Positions 15,334 to 24,020 of a DNA stretch of 64,000 nt are shown piece by piece (the first letter of the stretch is position 1; the number at the start of each line of letters is the position of its first letter). The notes under the pieces were generated by a model. That model was not told the origin of the DNA, did no database searches, and saw only the letters and a list, made by a program, of their open reading frames with translations. Position numbers and translations under genes: made by a program. The stretch lies in assembly GCF_027497255.1 (NCBI RefSeq), contig NZ_CP114903.1:4030001-4094000 (forward strand), read 5' to 3'. Source of the stretch: Micromonospora sp. WMMD882. GTDB taxonomy: Bacteria > Actinomycetota > Actinomycetes > Mycobacteriales > Micromonosporaceae.

Positions 15334-17454
15334 ATGAGCGAACGACGCCGGCTGCTTCCCCTGCTGGGCGCCAACCGCCACGGCAGCCGCGACTCGATGA
15401 CCTGCCTGTACCGGTGCGGCAACGCCTGTGACCACCCGGTGCCCAACACCTCCGACAACCCGTACCTCGGTGACCTGGTACGGGGTGAGGTCTCCCGCCG
15501 TGGCGTGGTCCGTGCCGGCGCGGTCGGCGCGCTGGTGCTGGGCGTCGGCGGCTCGCTGGCCGGCGCCGGCGCGGCCTCGGCCGCGCCCGCCGCCCCGGAG
15601 CTGCCCGAGGTGGAGAACTTCGCCGCCCCCGCCGCCGGTGAGCCGACCGGCGGCGGCGCGCTCACCTTCAAGGCCGTCCCGCCGAACAAGCTGGACACCT
15701 TCGTCGTGCCGAACGGGTACGACCACTCGGTGGTGATCCGCTGGGGTGACGAGGTCGTGCCGGGCGCGCCCGAGCTGGACGTGCGCCGCCAGACCGCGGC
15801 CCGTCAGTCGAAGCAGTTCGGCTACAACAACGACTTCGTCGGCGTGCTCCCGCTGGACAGGAAGGGCAAGCGGGCGCTGCTCGTGGTCAACCACGAGTAC
15901 ACCAACGAGGAGCTGATGTTCCCCGGCTTCACCAGCCACGACGCGCTCGACGTCGAGCAGGTGAAGGCGGCCATGGCCGCGCACGGGCTCTCCGTGGTGG
16001 AGCTGGAGCGGGTCGGCGACACCGGCGAGTACCGGGTGGTCACCAAGGGCGCCCGGAAGTACAACCGGCGGATCACCGCGCTGGCCACGAAGTTCGAGCT
16101 GACCGGCCCGGCCGCCGGGTCGGCGTGGCTGCGGACGGCGGCGGACCCGAAGGGCCGCACCGTCGTCGGCACGCTCAACAACTGCGCCGGCGGGGTGACC
16201 CCGTGGGGCACCGTGCTCTCCGGCGAGGAGAACTTCAACCAGTACTTCGTCGGCGGCGACGCCGCCCCGGCCGACCTGAAGCCGAAGCTGGCCCGGTACG
16301 GCATCGACACCACCAACCGGTACCCGTCGGGCAGCCGGAAGTGGGATCGGGCCGACGAGCGGTTCGACCTGGCCAGGCACCCCAACGAGGCGCACCGGCA
16401 CGGCTGGATCGTCGAGGTCGACCCGTTCGACCCGGAGGGCCGCCCGCGCAAGCACACCGCGCTGGGCCGGTTCAAGCACGAGGGCGCGAACGTCATCGTG
16501 GCGCGCAGCGGCCACGTCGTCGCGTACCTGGGTGACGACGAGCGGTTCGACTACCTCTACAAGTTCGTCTCCGACAAGAAGTACCGGCCGGGCAACTCCT
16601 GGCAGGCCCGCGAGCACAACCTGACCCTGCTGGAGTCGGGCACGCTGTACGTGGCGAAGCTGGATTACACCAGCGCCGACGAGATCGACGGCTCCGGGAA
16701 GCTGCCGACCGACGGCGCGTTCAACGGCCGGGGCACCTGGATCAGGCTGGTCAGCGGCGACCGCTCGTACGTCGACGGGATGACCGCCGCGGACGTGCTC
16801 ACCTTCACCCGGCTCGCCGGGGACAAGGTCGGCGCGACCAAGATGGACCGTCCGGAGGACGTCGAGCCGAGCCTGCGCACCGGCAAGGTGTACGTGGCCC
16901 TGACCAACAACACCAACCGGGGCACCGGCAGCAACCCGAAGGCGGACGAGGCCAACCCGCGTACCGCCAACCGGCACGGGCACATCCTGGAGCTGGTCGA
17001 GGACCGGGGCGACAACACCGCCGGCACGTTCGCCTGGTCGCTGCCGATCGTCTGCGGCGACCCGGCCGACCCGGCGACCTACTTCTCCGGGTACGACAAG
17101 TCGAAGGTCTCGCCGATCTCCTGCCCGGACAACGTCGCCTTCGACAGCGCCGGCAACCTGTGGATCTCCACCGACGGCAACGCGTTGGGCAGCAACGACG
17201 GCCTTTTCGCCACCCCCGTCGAGGGGCCGGAGAAGGGCCACCTGAAGCAGTTCCTCACCGTGCCGATCGGCGCGGAGACCTGTGGCCCGTTCATCACCGG
17301 CGACGACCGGTCGGTGTTCGTGGCGGTGCAGCACCCCGGTGAGATCAGCGGGGCGTCCATCGACAACCCGGCCTCGAACTGGCCGGACGGCGACTTCGCC
17401 AAGCCGGGCGTCGTGGTCACCTGGCGTCTCGACGGCCGCCACATCGGCGCCTGA
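15334..17454 (+). CDS. phoX: PhoX family (DUF839) alkaline phosphatase, Tat-exported
   Basis: The 706-residue protein carries an internal twin-arginine signal (SRRGVV, 54-59, followed by a hydrophobic stretch ending near 84), so it should be exported folded. The PhoX-type body includes NNCAGGVTPWGTVLSGEENF and a long beta-propeller-like region. PhoX enzymes release phosphate from organic esters outside the cell. The ATG at 15334 is preceded by GGAGG at 15320-15324, which sits in a short self-complementary segment. Paired GTTCAC repeats upstream suggest PhoP control. A 15-bp-stem terminator follows. Confidence 0.9.
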   Translation: MSERRRLLPLLGANRHGSRDSMTCLYRCGNACDHPVPNTSDNPYLGDLVRGEVSRRGVVRAGAVGALVLGVGGSLAGAGAASAAPAAPELPEVENFAAPAAGEPTGGGALTFKAVPPNKLDTFVVPNGYDHSVVIRWGDEVVPGAPELDVRRQTAARQSKQFGYNNDFVGVLPLDRKGKRALLVVNHEYTNEELMFPGFTSHDALDVEQVKAAMAAHGLSVVELERVGDTGEYRVVTKGARKYNRRITALATKFELTGPAAGSAWLRTAADPKGRTVVGTLNNCAGGVTPWGTVLSGEENFNQYFVGGDAAPADLKPKLARYGIDTTNRYPSGSRKWDRADERFDLARHPNEAHRHGWIVEVDPFDPEGRPRKHTALGRFKHEGANVIVARSGHVVAYLGDDERFDYLYKFVSDKKYRPGNSWQAREHNLTLLESGTLYVAKLDYTSADEIDGSGKLPTDGAFNGRGTWIRLVSGDRSYVDGMTAADVLTFTRLAGDKVGATKMDRPEDVEPSLRTGKVYVALTNNTNRGTGSNPKADEANPRTANRHGHILELVEDRGDNTAGTFAWSLPIVCGDPADPATYFSGYDKSKVSPISCPDNVAFDSAGNLWISTDGNALGSNDGLFATPVEGPEKGHLKQFLTVPIGAETCGPFITGDDRSVFVAVQHPGEISGASIDNPASNWPDGDFAKPGVVVTWRLDGRHIGA

Positions 17455-17468
17455 TCGCACGCGACGCG

Positions 17469-17503
17469 AAGGGGTCCCCCGCCGGTCCGGCGGGGGACCC
17501 CTT
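17469..17503. terminator. Bidirectional hairpin terminator between phoX and the IclR gene
   Basis: A perfect 15-bp stem (17469-17483 with 17489-17503) closes a GGTCC loop and is followed by TTTC. It lies in the 64 bases between two convergent genes. Confidence 0.85.
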
Positions 17504-17518
17504 TCGGACGCCGCGCGG

Positions 17519-18301
17519 TCAGTGTTCGGTGGCGATGCCGTCGGCGACGCTGCGGGCCACCGCGAGCAGCTTGGCCCGGACCACCCGGGCGGAGGTCATC
17601 ATCTCGCCGGCCGGCAGCGCGCAGGCCAGCACCACCCGCCGCTCGATGTCCTTGTCCGGCGCGACGAGCACCGCCGCGCAGGCCACCCCCTGCCGGAACT
17701 GGCCCAGCTCCAACTGCATGCCGCGCCGGTCCCCGGTGGCCAGGTCGCTCTCGAACGCCTCGGGCGTGGTCAGGGTGGCGGCGGTGAACGGCCGCATGCC
17801 GTACTCCCGCAGGTAGCGGAAGCGCTGCTCGCTGGTGAGCGTGGCCAGCAGCGCCTTGCCCAACGCCGTCGCGTGCGCGGCCTCGTCGAAGCCGGGCACC
17901 AGATCCTCCAGGTACGGCGACCGCGCGCCCTCGGCCACCGCCGTGATCGCCACCTGGCCGCCGACGAACCGGCCGAGGAAGTGGCTGTGACCGCTGTCGA
18001 CGGCCGCCCGCCGGAGTGTCTCGCCGACGACCGCCGGGCCCCGGAACGCGGTGACGAGCTCCCGGTACCGGTCGGCGATCTCCAGCCCGACGATGTACGT
18101 GCCGTCCTCCCGCCGGATCACGTAGCCCTCGTAGGCCAGGGTCCGGACGAGATGGTAGGTGGTGGCCACCGTCAACTCGCAGCGTCGGGCGATCTGCTTG
18201 ACCGTCAGGCCTTTCGGAGCGCGACCGACCGCCTCCAGGACCCGTAGCGCGCGGGAGACGCTGCGGATGAGATCGGAAGGTTCCGCTAGGGGGTCGCGCA
18301 C
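17519..18301 (-). CDS. IclR family transcriptional regulator
   Basis: The 260-residue protein has an N-terminal winged helix (about 11-73: LIRSVSRALRVLEAVGR, then LTVATTYHLVRTL) and a C-terminal IclR effector-binding domain, the normal length for the family. The GTG at 18301 is chosen because GGAGG lies about 5 bases upstream and the family motif begins soon after. It is divergent from an MFS transporter gene, and the shared 185-bp region holds an inverted repeat, so it may control the transporter. Its ligand is unknown. Confidence 0.9.
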   Translation of the reverse strand: MRDPLAEPSDLIRSVSRALRVLEAVGRAPKGLTVKQIARRCELTVATTYHLVRTLAYEGYVIRREDGTYIVGLEIADRYRELVTAFRGPAVVGETLRRAAVDSGHSHFLGRFVGGQVAITAVAEGARSPYLEDLVPGFDEAAHATALGKALLATLTSEQRFRYLREYGMRPFTAATLTTPEAFESDLATGDRRGMQLELGQFRQGVACAAVLVAPDKDIERRVVLACALPAGEMMTSARVVRAKLLAVARSVADGIATEH

Positions 18302-18390
18302 AACCACCTCCGCCGCTGGGGATCTACACCATATGAAAAACAGGCTCCATGCGAAACGCCTGCCCGATCGAGGATGCCAGATATCCATCG

Positions 18391-18416
18391 ACTGTGTGTG
18401 CACCGACAGACACAGT
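18391..18416. promoter_or_regulatory. Inverted repeat, operator candidate between iclR-type gene and MFS gene
   Basis: ACTGTGT (18391-18397) and ACACAGT (18410-18416) form a perfect 7-bp inverted repeat with a 12-base spacer, in an AT-richer stretch of the divergent promoter region. Confidence 0.5.
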
Positions 18417-18486
18417 GAGTTGATCGTTTTGTGATCCGCGTCCGATCCGCCCGACCTGTAACACCTGCTGGGTACGTTTGCCGCCG

Positions 18487-19674
18487 ATGACCGAGCCCGC
18501 GCGCAGCCGCCCCCGCCCTGCCGACGCCGCCCCGTCCACCCGCCCGGCGCGGGTCGGTGTCGGCGCGGTCACCACCACCGTGGCCTGCGTGCTGCCGGTC
18601 TTCCTGGTCGGTGGCCTGGCCGTGCAGATGGGCGAGGACCTCCGGTTCACCCCGGCCGGGCTGGGCGTGGCGGTCGCCGTCTACTTCGGCGTCAGCGCGC
18701 TCGCCTCGATCCCGTCCGGGCGGCTCGTCGAACGGTACGGCCCCAGCCGGGTCGCCCGCGCCGGCGTCGGCCTGGCCGCCGGCTGCCTGCTCGCCATCGC
18801 CGCGTTCGCCCGGTCGTTCCCCGTGCTGGTCGCCCTGCTGGCGGTGGGGGCCGCCGCCAACGCCCTCGGCCAGTTGGCCAGCAACGCCAGCCTGGCCCGG
18901 CACGTGCCCGCCCGACGGCAGGGGTTGTCGTTCGGCGTCAAGCAGGCCGCCGTGCCGGTCGCCACGCTGCTGGCCGGCATGGCGGTGCCCGCCGTCGCGT
19001 TGACCGTCGGCTGGCGGTGGGCGTTCGTCGTCGCGGCGGGCGCGGCGCTGGCCGCCCTGGGCGCCGTACCCGCACGGGAGCCCGGCCCGACCCGGCGGTC
19101 CGGCGGCGAACGGGGGCGACCCACCACGACGCTCGTCCTGATCGGGGTGGCCGCCACCCTGGCCGCCGCCGCCGCGAACGCGCTCGGCACGTTCCTGGTC
19201 GACTCGGCGGCCACCCGCGGCCTGGACCCCGGACTGGCCGGACTGACCCTCACCCTGGGCAGCGCGGTGTGCGTGCTGGCCCGGGTGGCCGGCGGCTGGC
19301 TGGCCGACCGGCGGGCCGGCGGACATGTCGGGCTGATCGCCGGTCAGCTCGGGGTGGGCGCGCTGGGTCTGGCGCTGCTCGCCGTGCCGGGCACCGGGCC
19401 ACTGGTGGCCGGCGTGGTGCTCGGCTTCGGGCTGGGCTGGGCGTGGCCCGGCGTGATGAACTTCGCGGTGGTCCGACTGCACCCGGGCGCCCCGGCCACC
19501 GCCACCTCGATCACCCAGACCGGCGTGTACGCGGGCGGCTGCCTCGGCCCGCTGACGCTCGGCCCGCTGGCCGGCGGGTTCGGCTACCCGGTGATGTGGC
19601 TCGTGGCGGCCGTCGCCATGCTGCTGGCCGCCCTGCTGATGCTGACCGCGACCCGCGCCCTGCCGCGCCCCTGA
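18487..19674 (+). CDS. MFS transporter
   Basis: The 395-residue protein has about 12 membrane helices with the MFS loop 2-3 motif region (SGRLVERYGPSRVARAG) and a matching second half (GGWLADRRAGGHVGL). Its substrate is unknown; a small organic anion or sugar is possible given the divergent IclR gene. The ATG at 18487 lacks a ribosome-binding site, and TACGTT lies 8 bases upstream, consistent with a leaderless message. It converges on the polyprenyl synthase gene; a weak 6-bp-stem hairpin lies at 19706-19722. Confidence 0.88.
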   Translation: MTEPARSRPRPADAAPSTRPARVGVGAVTTTVACVLPVFLVGGLAVQMGEDLRFTPAGLGVAVAVYFGVSALASIPSGRLVERYGPSRVARAGVGLAAGCLLAIAAFARSFPVLVALLAVGAAANALGQLASNASLARHVPARRQGLSFGVKQAAVPVATLLAGMAVPAVALTVGWRWAFVVAAGAALAALGAVPAREPGPTRRSGGERGRPTTTLVLIGVAATLAAAAANALGTFLVDSAATRGLDPGLAGLTLTLGSAVCVLARVAGGWLADRRAGGHVGLIAGQLGVGALGLALLAVPGTGPLVAGVVLGFGLGWAWPGVMNFAVVRLHPGAPATATSITQTGVYAGGCLGPLTLGPLAGGFGYPVMWLVAAVAMLLAALLMLTATRALPRP

Positions 19675-19727
19675 CGGCCCCGCCGACGACCGGCGGCCGA
19701 GCGCGCCCGGCTCCTGGCCGGGGCGGC

Positions 19728-20813
19728 TCAGCTCGTGCGGTCGGCGACGAAGTCGCAGAGGGACTGCAGGGCCCGGCGGGCCGGCACGTCGGGCAGCGGA
19801 GCGAGCCGCTCGCGGGCCTCCTCGGCGTAGCTGCGGACGGTCTCCCGGGCCCGCTTCAGGGCCGGGGACTCCCGGAGCAGACCCAGCGCCTCGGCGTGCA
19901 GGTCGTCGTCGGTGAGCGGACCGGTGGCCAGGATCTCCCGCAGCCGCGCCGAGGCGGGGTCGGCGTCGTCCGAGGCGAGCGCGTACAGCACCGGCAGGGT
20001 GGGTACGCCCTCGCGCAGGTCGGTGCCCGGGGTCTTGCCGGACTGCACCGACTCGGAGGAGATGTCGAGCAGGTCGTCGGAGAGCTGGAAGGCCAGCCCG
20101 ATCGTCTCGCCGTACCCGGCCAGGGCGTCGACGTGCGCGGCGGGCGCGCCGCCGAACATGCCGCCGAAGCGGGCGGAGGTGGCGATCAGCGAGCCGGTCT
20201 TCTCGGCGATCACGTGCAGGTAGTGCCGGACCGGGTCGTCACCGGCCCGGGGGCCCACCGTCTCGGCGATCTGGCCGTGCACCAGCCGGGCGAAGGTGCG
20301 CGCCTGCAGGCGTACCGCCTCGGTGCCCAGGTCGGCGGCGATGTCGGCGGCCCGGGCGAAGAGGTAGTCGCCGACCAGGATGGCCACCGAGTTCGTCCAG
20401 CGGGAGTTCGCGCTCGGCGCGCCCCGCCGGACGGCCGCCTCGTCCATCACGTCGTCGTGGTAGAGCGTCGCCAGGTGGGTGAGCTCCATCACCACGGCGG
20501 CCGGGACGACCTGCGGGCCGGTCGGATCACCGAACTGGGCGCCCAGCGCCACCAGCAGCGGCCGGAACCGCTTCCCGCCGGCCTCCATCAGGTGCCGGGC
20601 GGCCTCGCCGACGAGCGGATCGGCGCTCGCCACGCTCGCCCGCAGCTCGACCTCGACCGTTTCGAGCAGCCCGAGCACGGACGCCTCGATCCGGGGGTCG
20701 GCAAGATAGAGCCCGAGCGAGTCGAATTGACCCGCGCTCGGCCGACTCCGGCGGCTGCCGGAGCCGGTGGCGCCTGTTCGCTGGCCAGCCGCTGTCTCCA
20801 CGCCCTCAACCAT
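19728..20813 (-). CDS. Trans-polyprenyl diphosphate synthase, probably for the menaquinone side chain
   Basis: The 361-residue protein condenses isopentenyl diphosphate onto an allylic primer. Both Asp-rich motifs are present: DDVMD at 120-124 (LYHDDVMDE) and DDLLD at 246-250 (QLSDDLLD), plus GGKRFRP near 79-85. Chain length cannot be read reliably, but its place 57 bases after the complex I operon, in a region with menaquinone genes, favours a heptaprenyl/octaprenyl-type enzyme. It is separated from nuoN by a hairpin and may have its own promoter. Confidence 0.88.
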   Translation of the reverse strand: MVEGVETAAGQRTGATGSGSRRSRPSAGQFDSLGLYLADPRIEASVLGLLETVEVELRASVASADPLVGEAARHLMEAGGKRFRPLLVALGAQFGDPTGPQVVPAAVVMELTHLATLYHDDVMDEAAVRRGAPSANSRWTNSVAILVGDYLFARAADIAADLGTEAVRLQARTFARLVHGQIAETVGPRAGDDPVRHYLHVIAEKTGSLIATSARFGGMFGGAPAAHVDALAGYGETIGLAFQLSDDLLDISSESVQSGKTPGTDLREGVPTLPVLYALASDDADPASARLREILATGPLTDDDLHAEALGLLRESPALKRARETVRSYAEEARERLAPLPDVPARRALQSLCDFVADRTS

Positions 20814-20830
20814 GCCACACCCGTTCGACC

Positions 20831-20861
20831 GGTTCCGGTCGGGGCAGCCCCGACCGGAACC
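20831..20861 (-). terminator. Hairpin terminator after nuoN
   Basis: A perfect 14-bp stem (20831-20844 with 20848-20861) with a CAG loop lies 10 bases after the nuoN stop and before the polyprenyl synthase start. Confidence 0.75.
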
Positions 20862-20870
20862 GCCGATCGG

Positions 20871-22427
20871 TCATCGGATGAACTGCGCGGCCCCGTCGGC
20901 CAGGTCGAGCAGCGGGCCCGGAAGAACGCCCAGCAGCAGCGTGGCGGCCACCCCGATCATCAGGGCGGCGGCGGTCAGCCCGCCGGGCACGGTCACCGTC
21001 GGGGTGGCGTCACCCGGCTCGGAGAGCCACATCATCACCACGACCCGCAGGTACGGGAAGGCCAGCACCATGCTGGTCAGCACGCCGGCGATCACCAGCC
21101 ACGCCTGCCCGCCCTCCAGCGCCGGGCCGAAGACCGCGAACTTGCTGGTGAAACCGCTGGTCAGCGGGATGCCGGCGAAGGCCAGCAGGACGAACGTGAA
21201 CAGCGCGGCGTAGAGCGGCGAACGCCGGCCCAGCCCCGCCCAGCGGGACAGGTGGGTGGCCTCGCCGTCGGCGTCCCGGACCAGGGTGACCAGAGCGAAC
21301 GCGGCCAGCACCGAGAAGCCGTACGCGACCAGGTAGAACATCGTGCCGGAGAGACCACCGCTGCCCGGCGCGAGCACGCCGACCAGCAGGTAGCCGGCGT
21401 TGGCGATGGACGAGTACGCCAGCAGCCGCTTGATGTCGGTCTGGGTGACCGCCAGCACCGCCCCGACCAGCATGGTGAGCACCGCCACCGCGCCCAGCAC
21501 CGGGGTGAAGTCCCAGGCCGCCCCGCCGAACGCCACGTGGAAGATGCGCAGCAGCGCGCCGAACGCGGCCACCTTGGTGCAGGCCGCCATGAACCCGGTG
21601 ACCGGGGTCGGCGCGCCCTGGTAGACGTCCGGCGTCCAGACGTGGAACGGCGCCGCCGCCGCCTTGAACAGCAGGCCGATGGAGATCAACGCGATGCCGG
21701 CGAAGAGCAGCACCCGGCTGGACGTCGACTCGCTCACCGCCACCGCGACGGTGTCCAGGTCCACCCCGGCCGGCCGGTTCGGCAGACCGGCCGTGAAGCC
21801 GTACACCAGCGCCACGCCGAACAGGAAGAACGCCGAGGCGTACGCGCCGAGCAGGAAGTACTTCATCGCGGCTTCCTGGCTGAGCAGCCGGCGCCGACGG
21901 GCCAGCGCGCAGAGCAGGTACAGCGGCAGCGAGAAGACCTCGAGCGCGATGAACATGGTCAGCAGGTCGTTCGCCGCCACGAAGATCAACATGCCGGCGA
22001 TGGCGAAGGTGGTCAGCGGGAAGACCTCGGTCGTCCCGTTCTGCCCCTCCGCCTGCCGCCGGTCGTCGGCCGACTCGGCGGTGACCGCGGCCTGCGCGAC
22101 GAACGCGCCACCCCGCTCCACGGTCCGCTCGCCGATCAGCAGCAGCGCCACCCCGGCGAGGACCAGGATGCCGCCCTGGAGGAAGAGCGTCGGCCCGTCC
22201 ACCGCGATCGCCCCGCCGATGGTGATGCCCCGGCGGTCGTCGGCGAAGATCACCGCCACGAACGCGACCACCACCGACACCAGCGCGAGCAGAAGCTGGA
22301 CCGGGTGCCGGCCCCGGCGGGGCACGAACGCCTCCACCAGCACGCCGAGCAGGGCCGCGCCCAGCATCACCAGGATCGGCAGAAGCCCCAGATACTCGAT
22401 AGACGGCAACTTGAGCTGCTCGGTCAC
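20871..22427 (-). CDS. nuoN: NADH-quinone oxidoreductase subunit N
   Basis: The 518-residue antiporter-like proton-pumping subunit of complex I has about 14 helices. Family motifs include KYFLLGAYASAFFLFG, KAAAAPFHVWTPDVYQGAPT with the conserved helix-7 Lys, and QTDIKRLLAYSSIANAGYLL. The GTG at 22427 overlaps the nuoM stop by 4 bases. It is the last gene of the nuo operon and is closed by a hairpin. Confidence 0.95.
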   Translation of the reverse strand: MTEQLKLPSIEYLGLLPILVMLGAALLGVLVEAFVPRRGRHPVQLLLALVSVVVAFVAVIFADDRRGITIGGAIAVDGPTLFLQGGILVLAGVALLLIGERTVERGGAFVAQAAVTAESADDRRQAEGQNGTTEVFPLTTFAIAGMLIFVAANDLLTMFIALEVFSLPLYLLCALARRRRLLSQEAAMKYFLLGAYASAFFLFGVALVYGFTAGLPNRPAGVDLDTVAVAVSESTSSRVLLFAGIALISIGLLFKAAAAPFHVWTPDVYQGAPTPVTGFMAACTKVAAFGALLRIFHVAFGGAAWDFTPVLGAVAVLTMLVGAVLAVTQTDIKRLLAYSSIANAGYLLVGVLAPGSGGLSGTMFYLVAYGFSVLAAFALVTLVRDADGEATHLSRWAGLGRRSPLYAALFTFVLLAFAGIPLTSGFTSKFAVFGPALEGGQAWLVIAGVLTSMVLAFPYLRVVVMMWLSEPGDATPTVTVPGGLTAAALMIGVAATLLLGVLPGPLLDLADGAAQFIR

Positions 22428-23956
22428 TTTGCTGCCTCCTGGACGCTGCCGACCGTCGGCGCGGGGTCGGTACTGCCGACGTCCTGCATGGTCGCCTGGA
22501 CGGCCGGGTTGATGACATCGGTGAGCGGCTTCGGGTAGAAGCCGAGCAGCACGATCAGCGCGATCAGCGGGGCGACCACGACCTTCTCGCGCAGGTTCAG
22601 GTCCCGCCGCATGCCCTCGACCTCGGTCAACGCCGGGTTCAGGGTGCCCTGCGTGGTGCGCTGCACCATCCACAGCACGTACGCGGCGGCCAGGATGATG
22701 CCCAGCGTGGCGATCACCGCGACCGGCTTGTTCACCGTGAACGTGCCGATCAGCACCAGGAACTCGGAGACGAACGGCGCGGTGCCGGGCAGCGCCAGCG
22801 AGGCCAGACCGGCGAAGAACAGCACCCCGGCCAACACCGGCACCAGCTTGCCCGCGCCGCCGAAGTCGCTGATCAGCGCCGAGCCCCGGCGGGCCACCAG
22901 CATGCCCACCACCAGGAAGAGCAGGCCGGTGGCCAGGCCGTGGTTGACCATGTAGAGCACCGCGCCGGTGCCGGCCTGGGTGGTGAAGGCGAAGATGCCG
23001 ACGCCGATGAACCCGAAGTGCGCGATCGAGGTGTACGACACCAGCCGCTTCAGGTCGTTCTGGCCGACCGCGAGCAGCGCGGCGTAGATGATGCCGATCA
23101 CGCCCAGCGCCAGCGCCCACGGCGCGAACCACTTCGACGCCTCCGGGAACATCGGCAGGCAGTACCGCAGGATGCCGAACGTGCCGACCTTGTCCAGCAC
23201 GCCGACGAGCAGCGCGGCGGCGCCGGCCGGGGCCGCCCCACCGGCGTCCGGCAGCCAGGTGTGGAACGGGAAGAACGGCGCCTTGATGGCGAACGCGACG
23301 AAGAAGCCGAGGAACAGCCAACGCTCGGTGCCGGTGGAGATGTCCGCCTGCACCAGGGTCTGCCAGTCGAAGGTCTTCCCGCCGACCACCCAGAGGCCGA
23401 TCACGGCGGCCAGCATGAACAGCCCGCCGACCAGGGAGTAGAGGAAGAACTTCACCGCCGCGTACTGGCGTCGGTGGCTGCCGTAGCTGCCGATGATGAA
23501 GTACATCGGCACCAGCATGACCTCGAAGAACACGTAGAACAGGAACACGTCGGCGGCGGCGAAGACGCCGATCATGGTGCTCTCCAGCACCAGCAGCAGC
23601 GCGAAGTAGACCGGGACGGACCGCTTGGACTGCTCCGCGTCGTGCCAGGAGGCCAGGATCACCAGCGGCACCAGCACCGCGATCAGCATCAGCATGACCA
23701 GCGCGATGCCGTCGGCGGCGAAGGTGAACTTCGCGTCCCACTGCGGGATCCAGGTGTAGGACTCGCGGAACTGGAACCGCTCGCCCCCGGTCTTGAAGGC
23801 CACCCACATGACCACGGTCAGCGCCAGCACCGCCAGCGACCAGACGAAGGCGACCTGCTTGGCGAAGTCGGGCCGGTCACGCGGCAGGAAGACCACGATC
23901 AGCGCGCCGACCAGCGGCGCCACGGTCAGCACCGAGAGGAAGGGGAAGTCGGACAT
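22424..23956 (-). CDS. nuoM: NADH-quinone oxidoreductase subunit M
   Basis: The 510-residue membrane subunit has the motifs expected for NuoM: FYVFFEVMLVPMYF with the conserved Glu in helix 5, KAPFFPFHTWLPDA, and GQNDLKRLVSYTSIAHFGF. It pumps protons in the distal part of the membrane arm. The ATG at 23956 has GGAGGT about 10 bases upstream in the 64-base gap after nuoL, one of the few non-overlapping junctions in the operon. Confidence 0.95.
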   Translation of the reverse strand: MSDFPFLSVLTVAPLVGALIVVFLPRDRPDFAKQVAFVWSLAVLALTVVMWVAFKTGGERFQFRESYTWIPQWDAKFTFAADGIALVMLMLIAVLVPLVILASWHDAEQSKRSVPVYFALLLVLESTMIGVFAAADVFLFYVFFEVMLVPMYFIIGSYGSHRRQYAAVKFFLYSLVGGLFMLAAVIGLWVVGGKTFDWQTLVQADISTGTERWLFLGFFVAFAIKAPFFPFHTWLPDAGGAAPAGAAALLVGVLDKVGTFGILRYCLPMFPEASKWFAPWALALGVIGIIYAALLAVGQNDLKRLVSYTSIAHFGFIGVGIFAFTTQAGTGAVLYMVNHGLATGLLFLVVGMLVARRGSALISDFGGAGKLVPVLAGVLFFAGLASLALPGTAPFVSEFLVLIGTFTVNKPVAVIATLGIILAAAYVLWMVQRTTQGTLNPALTEVEGMRRDLNLREKVVVAPLIALIVLLGFYPKPLTDVINPAVQATMQDVGSTDPAPTVGSVQEAAK

Positions 23957-24020
23957 TATGCGGCCTTACCTCCGTCGTTACTGCGCGATCCGCCGGCAGC
24001 GGCGGCCGGGAAGAGGTCGA

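Noticed and set aside
15229..17460. A 743-codon open frame opposite phoX
   Set aside because: It is the mirror frame of phoX, with no ribosome-binding site or domain.
19017..22538. A 1173-codon open frame on the plus strand across the MFS, polyprenyl synthase and nuoN genes
   Set aside because: It crosses three supported genes and a terminator and its composition is that of an out-of-frame reading.
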